This document shows positions 54,720-64,000 of a stretch of 64,000 nucleotides of DNA, piece after piece. The number at the start of each line of letters is the position of its first letter. Positions within the stretch are counted from its first letter, which is position 1. Under the pieces are notes generated by a model. The model was not told the origin of the DNA and ran no database searches. It was given only the letters and a program-made list of their open reading frames with translations. Position numbers and translations under genes: made by a program. Source of the stretch: Argyresthia goedartella (Eukaryota; Arthropoda; Insecta; Lepidoptera; Argyresthiidae); contig OX463814.1 in NCBI GenBank assembly GCA_949825045.1, positions 36,722,383-36,786,382 on the forward strand, given 5' to 3'.

Positions 54720-54965
54720 TGTTTTACTGCACCAAACGTCGCAATTCTGGACAATTCTCTGCCTGACTCTCCCATATAGAGGGCTCAATATTGTGTCTCT
54801 TCATTTGTTTCCTCTGGACATCGTTGTACCTGAGGGTCTGGCCGCCTGATTTATTCGTGCTTTCCTGAAATACTTTAGAATAAAAGATGTGCTTTGCCAC
54901 TCTCTCCTCAGGCATTCGTGATATATGTCCGCACCATCGAAGTTGTCGATGTTGTTACCATGTAT
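54720..54965 (-). pseudogene. LINE ORF2 C-terminal fragment
   Basis: The minus-strand frame reads RWCGHISRMPEERVAK, SGGQTLRYNDVQRKQMKRH and PSIWESQAENCPELRRL. This is the tail that follows the RT in many insect LINE polyproteins: RW-GH--RM, then GGQ-LRY-D, then WE--A. No RT is attached. Confidence 0.6.
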
Positions 54966-55739
54966 GTATGTTCAAATGTTTCTCCTTATAAAATCCAAAC
55001 TACTTAACAGAATTTGAAGTACCGTTAGAAGGGTATTGGTCGTCCACTACAAATAGAGCAATGATGCAATAAATTCAATATTGTGCCCTCTGGACTCGAG
55101 ACCCTATACCTGTTCATGGTATTTAAGGGGTTGAAATGAAACTATTAGAACTAATGATTTATTCAAATTGTAGCCCTATTTCTTAGTCTTAAATGTGCCA
55201 AAAGACGTTCTGACAGTGTTCAGAAATAAAGGTTCAGACGAGACATTGCCCATACCCGAATGCTAGTCTATAATAGGAAACTGCACTATTCTCGTTGGGG
55301 AAAGAATTTGTGAGTGTAACTGAGAAAATGGAAGTTCTTAATAAAATGTCTCATATGTAGGTCGTTTTACAAAGGACGATCGGGTCGAATCATTCATCAA
55401 AAACTCTGAATTCGATTGACTGAGTGATTAACGTAGGGAGCCTAAATTTCCTTGAATGTTGATGATGATTTCTTGATGACGATGATGCCTGAAGTATTCT
55501 TCTTTTGCCATATTACATGAAGGTTATTAAAATTGAAATTGAATAGAATTATAATTAATAATACACATATAATTAGTTTACATATTATTATTTATTTTTT
55601 AACATGCGCAGCACCTAGCACACAGCTTTGACGATCTTCTTTTATCTACCTCCTATCTTAGGTTCTCCACTTCACTAGTGCAAGGGCCCACAGAACTGAG
55701 TAATTGATAATCATTTCAACTAAGTACCCCCACACGTTT
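54966..55739. other. AT-rich spacer
   Basis: I see nothing I can support here. Confidence 0.3.
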
Positions 55740-55835
55740 CTGAGATTAAGGGTTTTGACAGACAGACAGACAGACAACCAAGTGAGTCTGTAAGGGTTCC
55801 TTTTTTCGCTTAAGTTACGGAACCCAAAAAACAAA
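55740..55835. repeat. Short GGTTCCGT-family fragment with (GACA)n
   Basis: GACAGACAGACAGACAGACA at 55757-55776 is followed by AAGGGTTCC and then TTACGGAACCC at 55814-55825. Confidence 0.5.
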
Positions 55836-56335
55836 GCAACTTTCCATGCACGCCAGTGTAAAAGCCCCTAAAGTCGCGCAGCCTCACTACTGAATAAATC
55901 AAGGCAATGTATTCGATGATAGGGGGCATTCAGGTACGTTAGTTTCAAATCACGATTCGAAAGAAATGAAATGGCCCTGAGAATATACATAGAAAGGGGT
56001 TTTTTGTTGTGTAATTTGATAATTTTATAAAAACATAGTATTATGGATGATGAACATTGTTTATCTATAACGTAGATAAAACATAAACATGCACAGGTAT
56101 ATACAGGCATATCCATTGCTTCTGGCCTCACACCAGGATAGTTTGTGGAAACTTGTTTACCACTCAAAAATAACACGCACATTAATCCCCTTAGCCTCCA
56201 GCAACAGCAGTGTTACCACTAACACGTTTCCCCCACCTCTTCCACGCGATCATTCTGTGTCATGTGTACATTGGACAATGCAAGGGTCGAGCGCCTGCCC
56301 AGAGCAACGGCGGGCTTAACCTATAGACCAATAGA
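55836..56335. other. Spacer with reverse copy of a short repeat
   Basis: 56085-56155 is the reverse complement of the unit seen at 19860-19915 and ~21000-21045 (GCTTCTGGCCTCACACCAGG). The open frame at 56089-56319 has no domain. Confidence 0.35.
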
Positions 56336-56641
56336 GTACGCCACCAACGTTGTACTGAAATTATGTACCAAAATGTACGTGGTCTAAGAACAAAAACTAC
56401 GCAATTTGTGTGCTTAGTCGAATCCACTGCATCAGATCTGATTGCAATTACAGAAACGAGCGGCAAAGAGTCTATCTGCAACGGTGAGATTGTCCCCCCT
56501 GGCTTTCAGATATTGCGTTGTGCCCAATCACAACGGACGGACCCAATCAGATGGACGCAAGCAGGGCGGGGTTCTATTAGTGTCCTCACCAAGATTTGAA
56601 TTGCGCGCCGTGCCTTGCGACGTAGACGTGGATAACATATA
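56336..56641 (+). pseudogene. Decayed CR1 LINE, N-terminal endonuclease part
   Basis: The frame reads MYQNVRGLRTKTTQF, DLIAITETSGKESI and, after a frameshift, DVDVDNIY at the mariner insertion. It is the same domain start as in the CR1 at 4482. The reading continues after the mariner, at 57953. Confidence 0.8.
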
Positions 56642-57950
56642 CACAGTCAGGTCATAAGTTCTGTCACACAATAAAAACTTTTGAATTTAGAACGCTGGCC
56701 ACAAAAAAGTTTATTGAATTCGAATTTCGAATTTTTCATGAAAATAAAAATGTGTACTTTTTAGAATTTTCCTCATTTTTAAATATGGAGTGGACACTTA
56801 AAGAAGACCGTGTCGCAGTTATTGCGTTGCATCGTTGCGGTTACGCGCCAATTCAGAATTTCGACTTACTGAAAAATTTTAATATAACCAAAAGATTCGT
56901 TTATCGTACCATAAAACGATACAATGAAGACTCTAGTGTAGTTGACAGGTAAAGAAGTGGTCGCCCTCGCTCTGTTAGGACTCCAGCAGTGATAAAAGCT
57001 GTGAAGGCGCGAATTCAAAGAAATCCCATACGTAAGCAGAAACTGTTGGCCCTTCAGATGGGGTTAAGCAGGACCACGGTGAAAAGGGTGTTAAATGAAG
57101 ACTTAGGGCTTAGGGCATATAGAAGAAAAACAGGACATCGTTTGGACGCTCGTTTAATGGACCTGAGACTGAATAGATGCCGCGCTTTGTTGAAGCGGTA
57201 CGCGGAAAAAAAGCATCGGGAAATTCTTTTTTCGGATGAAAAAATTTTCACCGTGGAAGAGAGCTACAACAAACAAAATTATAAGGTGTACGCACACAGC
57301 AGTGAAGAAGCGAGCAACCGTATTCCGCGTGTCCAACGAGGTCATTTTCCATCCTCGCTCATGGTTTGGTTGGGAGTCTCTTATTGGGGCTTAACTGAGG
57401 TACATTTTTGTGAGAAAGGCGTAAAAACGAATGCAGTTGTGTATCAAAATACAGTCCTCAAGAACCTTGTGGAACCTGTTCCTCATACCATGTTTAATAA
57501 CAGGCACTGGGTATTCCAACAAGATTCTGCGCCAGCTCATAGAGCGAAAAGCACACAAGACTGGCTGGCGGCGCGTGAAATCGACTTCATCCGGCACGAA
57601 GACTGGCCCTCCTCCAGTCCAGATTTGAGTCCGTTAGATTACAAGATATGGCAACACTTGGAGGAAAAGGCCTGCTCAAAGCCTCATTCTGATTTGGAGT
57701 CACTCAAGGCATCCTTGATTAAGGCAGCCGCCGATATTGACATGGACCTCGTTCGTGCTGCGATAGACGACTGGCCGCGCAGAATAAAGGCCTGTATTCA
57801 AAATCGCGAGGGTCATTTTGAATAAACTTTATTACCATAAGAATCTATGTTTTATTAAGTTCATTTTGCTATATAAATGTTTACATAAATAATAAACATG
57901 TCTAAATTATTTCATATTGCACATGTGACAGAACTTATGACCTGACTATG
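56642..57950 (+). mobile_element. Mariner (DD37D, maT-like), nearly intact
   Basis: The TIRs are CACAGTCAGGTCATAAGTTC at the left and, read in reverse, CATAGTCAGGTCATAAGTTC at the right, with a TA target duplication at 56640-56641 and 57951-57952. The length is 1309 bp. It is inserted in the endonuclease part of a decayed CR1. The relative at 34169-35465 has the same ends. Confidence 0.9.
56785..57825 (+). pseudogene. Mariner transposase with one in-frame stop
   Basis: This is a 346-codon frame from MEWTLKEDRVAVIALHRC to NREGHFE, interrupted only by TAA at 56950-56952 (codon 56). The N-terminal part is the paired helix-turn-helix DNA-binding region with a GRPRSV hook. The catalytic triad is D151 (LFSDEKIF), D247 (QQDSAPAH) and D285 (SPDLSPLDY). 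The spacing of 37 residues between the last two gives DD37D, the maT signature. The sister copy has TCA where this has TAA, so one base change explains the stop. A downstream ATG or GTG could not yield a protein with the DNA-binding domain. Confidence 0.9.
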
Positions 57951-57952
57951 TA

Positions 57953-59679
57953 TATATGAATTTATTTGTGCGACTGTTCACTTTAAGGACAAATTTATTT
58001 TTCAAACTGAACTGAACTCATACTGATGAAAATGAATATATAAGTTTGTTTAATTGTTTAATTTTATTGAGAAACTGTTTCAAATTTAAAGGCAATTATC
58101 ATTGAGACAAAATATCATTGTATCAGGTGATTTTAGTATGTATTCATGTAATAATTGTATAAGCAATTATTTTAATTATTTTGTGGGCTACTGTGAATTA
58201 ATTTAAAGAAACACGGTAGGTAGCTGAAACGACAGGCAGCTCGACTTGGTTTTGAGAAGTTAAAGCCAGTAAACTCTCGTTGATCTAATGTACAAAATAC
58301 ATAAAAAGTATGAGGCAAGCAAATTTAGCAACGAATATGAAGCAAAAACTCGCTCATGACTGATATCGGAATAGGGTACAAAGCCATCCCAAATTTAGAG
58401 ATCCCAAAGCCTTACTTAAAAAGTAAGAATTTTCCGCAAAAAGGGACCGTCAATAGGACCAAAATAATTAAAGATGGTTGCTTTCTATCTGAACAGGATT
58501 TTGCTGACGAATTTGCCAAGTATTTTTATTCTTAGTATTTTACCGGCACGCGGGTGCATGTGGCGAGCCTCGAGCCCAAGGACGTGAGTCGTATGCTGGC
58601 ACTACAGTAACCGAAGCGCTCGGTGGGGCCTGATGGCATTCCACCTTCCATATTTAAGAACTGTCGTAATGTGTTGGCCAACCCATTGCTGCATGTGTGT
58701 TAATGCTTGTCTTGGGGCTAAAATGCTCCCCCGGAGATTAGTGCCCGTACCGAAGGGGCGTAGGGGGTCTGAGACTAAGTAATTACAGCTATTTTATGTA
58801 TACAGGCAAAAATATTTAAGTCTGCAAACATAGCCTCTTGCATTTGCAGGTAAGGTCCTAGCTCAATGAATCGCATAATGGTTTTCGCTCCACGCGCTTT
58901 ACGACAGGCAATTCGCTGCTTTTAGTTACTCGTGACACACCGGCGGTAGATGCGGGCGGCCAGGTAGACGTTGCCTATTTTGATTTTAGAAAAGCGATTG
59001 ACACCGTCGATAATGATAAACTGCTTACAAAACTGGAGCGTGTAGGTTGCGCCCCGCATACTTCATTCCTTCATTTCCTGGCGGAATACATGAAGGACAG
59101 GCAGTAGTATGTAGATTGTGGTGGTCACGAATCCGAACCATATTAAACGAGGTCAGGAGTAAGACAGGGTAGCAATTTGGGACCCTTTGAGATCATAGTA
59201 ATGATTAAAGTCCTCCCCGAAATATTAAAGACATCGGCATGCCTTCTCTTTGATGACGATCTTAAATTGATGCTTAGTATTAAGGATGGTTTCGACTATC
59301 TAAAATTGCAAAAGGATATTGATAGGGTGCTGGCCTGGATCATAAAGAACCGATGGTTTTTCAATACAGAAAAGTGCCAAGTAATCTCATTTACACGAGC
59401 GCGGTCACCTCGACTCCACCAATACCGAGTTGACGGGGTCCCGATGCAGCGCGTCAGCGTCAGTGTGCGAGACCTGGGCGTCCATTTTACTGCCGATCTA
59501 ACGTGGTTAAGGATCTAATGTGGTTACATTGTAGAGGTCTGTAAACAATCCTTTAGAAATCTCGGACTTGTTATGCGCCAGTCAAAGGGTTCACAAATAT
59601 TGCAGCACTTCGTTTCCTATAAGAAGCTTTAGTGAAAAGCCGTTTAGAGTGTAATGCAGTGCATCTGGAGTCCACATTT
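57953..59679 (+). pseudogene. Decayed CR1 LINE, endonuclease to RT
   Basis: It continues from 56641: EFICATVHFKDK, IIVSGDFSMYS (~58115-58150, the endonuclease GDF motif), KRSVGPDGIPPSIFKN (~58615), VDVAYFDFRKAIDTVDNDKL (~58965-59025), CLLFDDDLKLML (a degenerate FADD box, ~59240), NTEKCQVISFTRA and VRDLGVHFTADLTW to ~59515, then LRFLYEAL and CIWSPH at 59660-59676. It is split by a TIR element and resumes at 61281. There are many stops and small deletions. It is old and inactive. Confidence 0.8.
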
Positions 59680-61276
59680 CGCTGCCTCAGTGCTTGAATG
59701 TTCAACGGACCATTTTTCGGAAAATACACTTTTTGACGACTACTTAAAGAACAGCTGATTTTACATCGTATAATGGGACAAAAAATGTCCTAAAGTAGTT
59801 ACAATTCACGTTCTATGCAAAAATAAAAAAGTTAATATCCAGTAGAAATATTGTGTGCAGTGCTTGTTTGGACAACCTCCGTAATTTGCGTATTCTGAAC
59901 GCATCAGAAACCGATCTCCGTGCTTGCTTAATCAACATCCACCTTACAGCCAATCATGGACAAGGATTCAGCTAAGACGCGCTTGCGCGACGCCATCTTG
60001 CTTTCGAAGCGTCAGTCAGGTTGTGCCTTGTTTTGGTGAGGTTTTGGTAAAGATTAATAATTTACTGAGCTTAGGACCTGTTACTGAGAAAAACCAACGG
60101 CAGAAATGTCAGTGACACGTAGGAAAACAAAAAATCACAGGAATTTGACGGATTTGGAAAGGTATGTTGGACTTTTATTCATATTTTAATTTCTCTACTT
60201 CTTTTACGTGACTGATGCAGGCTGATGCTATATTATTTTGGTCGGCCGAATTTGATAGGTAAATAGTTACCTATTCTAATCAGTGGTCTATCTACTCATT
60301 TGAAAATATTGGCGAATTAAGTACCTACGTAAATTCCCGACCATATTCTAGATTACAATACTTAACAAAATGTTATTTTATACGTTAATTCCCGTTCATC
60401 TACACCATTCAAAAAGTTCCGTTCGTTCACATCAAGTTGACGATCGAAACGTTTTATTTCATACTTATGCATGCACATTATGTATAACTAAATGGGCAGT
60501 GCTATTAATCGTGTTAATATTAGAAGCCAAAATGGCTATTAACCCCGCTATTAATGTTTTTCTTACAATATGTGTTTTTTATGGTTGTATTATCATTAGT
60601 GATCTGTAATTCGGATGCTTTTGGTCAAGTCCGTTGCGGATTTCTCGGCCAAGTGCCAATTAGAATTTTTGGAAAAATTTGACAAAAAAAGGAATGATCC
60701 GAATTTCCGATCATTAATGATAAAGCAACCATAAAAAAAACAAATTTCGTATTAAAAATAGCCAGTTTAGCTATTTACGGCCATTAACCGGTTAATAACC
60801 CAACGATCCGGCTTTACACATCTCTACCTTATACCTGTAACTCCTTGCATAAACTTTATTAAACAAAATAGGTGGGTACCTTATTCCCGCTCGCGCACAC
60901 TGCACACCTCGTGTCGTTAGTTACCTTAGATTGAAATAAAATAAAACACCTGTATTCTACCAATGGTTTTTTGAACACACAAGCAGGCAACTAAAAAGTA
61001 TTTTATGCTATGCAACCTCCACATGTTGTGTTCAATATCCAACTGCGTAATTTTTACAGCGGCACTTTGTTCAACATCCACTTTTAAATTTGAAATAATC
61101 AGTACTTAGCTTACATATCTGTTCAAATTATGTATTTTACTTACTGGGCACGTTTAGACAATGCTTACATTCCGTTAATTTCCGTAGACTACGCTTTAGA
61201 ACAATGTCAAACTAAATAAACGTTTCCTGTGAAATTCACTCAGTGGTCTGTTGACCATTCAAGCACTGAGGCAGCG
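59680..61276. mobile_element. Unclassified 1597-bp TIR element, 4-bp target duplication
   Basis: The left end starts CGCTGCCTCAGTGCTTGAAT and the right end is its complement. The first 21 bases are identical and 31 of the first 33 match. ATTT flanks both ends (59676-59679 and 61277-61280). Removing the element and one ATTT closes the decayed CR1 frame exactly (CIWSPH joined to LNKHRL), strong proof of insertion. No transposase is recognised. The interior is AT-rich except for a CpG-rich patch at 59985-60120 with an exon-like start. Sola, Chapaev, Academ or other 4-base families are possible, but I cannot assign one. An alternative boundary shifted by one base would give a TT duplication. Confidence 0.8.
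60106..60161 (+). CDS. Exon-like open segment with splice donor inside the TIR element
   Basis: A CpG-rich leader (GCGCTTGCGCGACGCCATCT near 59978-59998) is followed by ATG at 60106, a basic stretch MSVTRRKTKNHRNLTDLER and a donor-like GTATGT at 60162. It could be the first exon of the element's own lost gene, a captured host first exon, or chance. No partner exon was found. Confidence 0.25.
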
Positions 61277-61280
61277 ATTT

Positions 61281-61357
61281 GAATAAACATAGGCTTATGG
61301 TATAGCGAATCCAAAAGATTTTGTTAGACTTCTATATTTAAAAGTGTATGGGGTATC
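61281..61357 (+). pseudogene. Decayed CR1 LINE, post-RT segment
   Basis: It reads NKHRLMV, stop, RIQKILLDFYI, stop, KCMGYP, the segment that follows the WSPH block in CR1 ORF2. It is cut at ~61357 by a 5'-truncated family B LINE. Confidence 0.75.
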
Positions 61358-62460
61358 CAGCAGTTTGGCTTTACAAAAGGGCTGTCGACAACAGATGCTG
61401 GAGTCATTTTAGTTAAACATATTTTTAATGCGTGGGAAGATCGTAGGGACGCTATCGGTGTTTTTTGTGACCTGTCCAAGGCATTTGACTGTGTAGACCA
61501 CGGAACATTGCTCTTAAAGCTTAAACACTACGGCATAAAAGGCAATAGTTCTAAGCTTATGAGATCGTATTATGAAGGGAGGGTTCAAAAAGCTGGCATT
61601 TATAGGATAAAATCGGCGGGTTCTCAGGTGAAGATGGGAGTTCCACAGGGATCTATTCTGGGTCCGTTCCTGTTCCTCGTGTATTTAAATGATTTGCCAT
61701 TCATGGTACAAAACATGTCAGAGAGACTAGTAGATGAAACTGTATTTCTCGGCATCACTATTGATGCCAAACTACAGTGGGGTCCCCATATTGTAAAATT
61801 AGCACATAGAGTTAGCTCCGCAGCATATGCGGTTAAAAGAACCAGGGAATTGACTGACGTTGCAACTGCTAGGCTTGTATATTTTAGTTATATTCATAGC
61901 ATTATGTCCTACGGCATACTACTTCTACTGACATTAAGACCATCTTCATTTAGTATTAATGAGCTGTGTAATAGAGAATCTTTGAGAGAATTCTTTAAAG
62001 AAACCAACATCCTAACAGTTTCAAGTCAATATATCTATGAAAACATAATATATGTGAGGAAAAATATCAGTAGCTTTAAAACCATTGATAGCCGCCACAA
62101 TGTGCAAACTATAAATAAACCTAAACTTTCTTTGCCAATGTTCAGACTCACAAAAGCAGTTCTTTTATGGGACACTGTATACGCTTTTACAATAAAATTC
62201 CGCAAGAAATAAAAATCTTAACTGAAGCTCGATTCAAAAAATGTATAAAGCACACTTTGTGCCCAAAGGCCTACTAAAAAATTAATGACTTTTTACAAGA
62301 CACCGACATCTGGCATTAAACCAGTTCATTGCATCTTATATATTATGTACTATGTAATAATTAGGCACCAAATTAATGTTATTGATTAACTTGATTATGT
62401 TATGACGTTCATTAAGTCTCAATTTTTGTGCTATTAGGAAAAAAAATCTTTGAACTGAAA
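61358..62460 (+). mobile_element. Family B LINE, 5'-truncated with internal deletion
   Basis: The RT begins at QQFGFTKGLSTTDAG (61358) and continues IGVFCDLSKAFDCVDHGTLL, MGVPQGSILGPFLFLVYLND, then jumps to VDETVFLGITIDAKLQW: the FADD box and its surroundings are deleted. The C-terminal part runs to ~62215 (LREFFKETNILTVSSQYIYE). A 3' UTR continues to TTAGGAAAAAAAATCTTTGAA at ~62440-62455. The frame is open for 234 codons at 61508-62212. It is inactive because the catalytic box is missing. Confidence 0.8.
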
Positions 62461-63499
62461 TGATCATTCAAATCATTCATTCAAATATCGCTAGTTAAAA
62501 ACTTGACGCGCCTTTATCGTGGATTTTTTAAATTAGAACTGTGTTTTCGTTTGAGCTAAAAGAAATCCCAGGGTTAGTGAAAATCCTAATTTAAATTTTA
62601 TTCTTATTTGCGCAGTCAATGTTCAAGAATTTTGGCAGTTACTGTACAAGAAATGTGTAAAATCAAGCATTCTATAAATGCCTGAAATGGTCTTGCAGTA
62701 TAATAGTACATCATGAAACAAGGGAGCAAAGTTGGTTATTACACACGAGGTTGCCTTACCAGCTCGAGCCGCAGCGTAGCGCAGGCGAGAGCAGTAAAGA
62801 ACCAAGTATTTTATTACCATCACAAGTCTCATTCGACGTTTTCAACACACTTGTGAAGAAAAATCTATATCTTCACCGGTACTCGACATTATCACAATAA
62901 AAACAATGAATGAAAAGTTGTATTTGTTGAAAACTGGATCAAAATGCCGTGCACTTTATTTTTTTTAGTTTTCACTCGTTGACTCTGACTGCCAGAGGCA
63001 ATGCAAAAGCTAAACTAACAGCTATTTTTTTATATTTTTTTCATAGTAAACGAAATACATCTCTGTAACTTTACTTGTAATTTGTAAAAAAAAAAATGTT
63101 TAGTCATCTTATTTTGATAATAACATAATTCATAATGCATGATTCTTTATTGGACAAAGATAAAGGTCATCAAACTTTGATGTGCGTATTTAATCGCAAA
63201 TCAAAAATACTGATTTGCACAGCAAAACAGGATCAAAACAAAACACTTTTTATGTTTTAAATATTTTATGTGTACTTAAGTTTATGTTTTAAGTATTTTT
63301 GTGTTACTTATTAATCCCACCTAACTTAGAATAAACTATATTCAATATAATTATTGTGTAAATCGAACACAAATTTATTTTAATTGAAATTTGTAATTAA
63401 CAAATTATATTGTCTATTATCAATTAGAATTCGTTATAATGTAACGAACTAAAATTTGTTATGTTTTGAACTGTAATTTAATGCAAGCTGAGTTTGCCT
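62461..63499. other. AT-rich spacer
   Basis: 62700-62900 has words seen in MITE-like repeats (AACAAGGGAGCAAAGTTGG, TCACAAGTCTCATTCGACG), but no ends could be paired. Nothing else is supported. Confidence 0.3.
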
Positions 63500-63699
63500 A
63501 TAAGTGGACAAACATCTACAATGTGTACAGATTGTAATAATTCAGTAAACGCCACTGTACGGTGGCGGACCGGAAGCAATAAAAAAAACGGAGACTTTGT
63601 TTTAGAAACCAATGCTTATATCATGTTCAAACTGATCAGGAATCTCCCTAGTACATCATTTTTGTACCTGGATCAAATCAAGTGAGCGGATCTGGAATT

Positions 63700-63945
63700 T
63701 TATGGCAGACGCCCTGTGAGTGCCGCGTGATTTACAGCAAGATCAACAAAGTCTCAAATCAAGTGGAGACAATACCAATTTGCTTTCACCGTGGACATCG
63801 AAATAATGTTTCGGCAGATTTGGGTGCACCTTGATCATCAGCAATTGCAAAAGATCGTGTGGAGAGGCGATCCCTCGAAACGCCTGGAAGACTATCAACT
63901 GAGCACAGTAACCTACAGCAACAAAGCCGACCCTTTCCTTGATAT
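63700..63945 (+). pseudogene. BEL/Pao LTR retrotransposon RT fragment
   Basis: A + strand frame from ~63761 reads WRQYQFAFTVDIEIMFRQIW, then QLQKIVWRG, KRLEDYQLSTVTY and KADPFL. This matches the BEL/Pao reverse transcriptase block with the D-IE-M-RQI start and W-----YQL-TVTYG. The G of TVTYG is replaced and the frame breaks near 63945. Upstream sequence at 63494-63700 may be part of the same relic, but I cannot prove it. It is a partial copy, running towards the window edge. Confidence 0.65.
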
Positions 63946-64000
63946 GATGACGACATCATTAATACTGATATTTGGCTTTGGTTGTGTCGTGATAGTTGCG

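Overview
This window is eukaryotic and almost certainly from a lepidopteran insect. It is AT-rich, and its one clear host gene is split into seven exons by GT-AG introns. The rest is dense with transposable-element families typical of moths and butterflies: CR1/Jockey-type LINEs, a DD37D (maT-like) mariner, a hAT, a Helitron relic, tRNA-derived SINEs and the repeat that begins GGGTTCCGT. The species assignment is inference, since no alignment could be run.

Layout. Positions 1-21 kb are repeat desert: a Jockey LINE split by a CR1 LINE whose 983-residue ORF2 is intact (0.6-7.0 kb), a foldback-like repeat with ~124-bp tandem units (7.2-8.57 kb), a Jockey RT relic (9.65-11.3 kb), a LINE called family B here (11.3-13.5 kb), duplicated repeats, a small MITE (15.72-15.85 kb), a SINE, a copia relic and LINE tails. 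Positions 21.5-39.0 kb hold a complete SLC22-like organic cation transporter gene on the + strand (seven exons, 527 residues, all phases matching). Its introns carry a Helitron helicase relic, foldbacks, an orphan exon-like segment on the minus strand, LINE 3' ends, a mariner and SINEs. Positions 39-46 kb are mostly non-coding with family B fragments.

Positions 46-54.6 kb hold two minus-strand LINEs (called C and E). LINE C is interrupted by a structurally complete hAT transposon (48602-51343) with an open 700-residue transposase, 12-bp TIRs, an 8-bp target duplication and clustered subterminal TACGGCA motifs. Removing the hAT and one target copy closes the LINE reading frame exactly. Positions 56.3-61.36 kb hold a decayed CR1 on the + strand invaded twice: by a mariner whose transposase is one stop codon from open (56642-57950), and by an apparently unclassified 1597-bp element with long TIRs (59680-61276), which also excises cleanly in silico to restore the CR1 frame. 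The window ends in another family B copy and a BEL/Pao RT fragment.

No defence system, CRISPR array or operon was found. The strongest leads are the 59680-61276 TIR element, the possibly active hAT with its binding-site arrays, the foldback family at 7.2 and 32.1 kb, and the frame-shifting tandem duplication at the end of the transporter gene.
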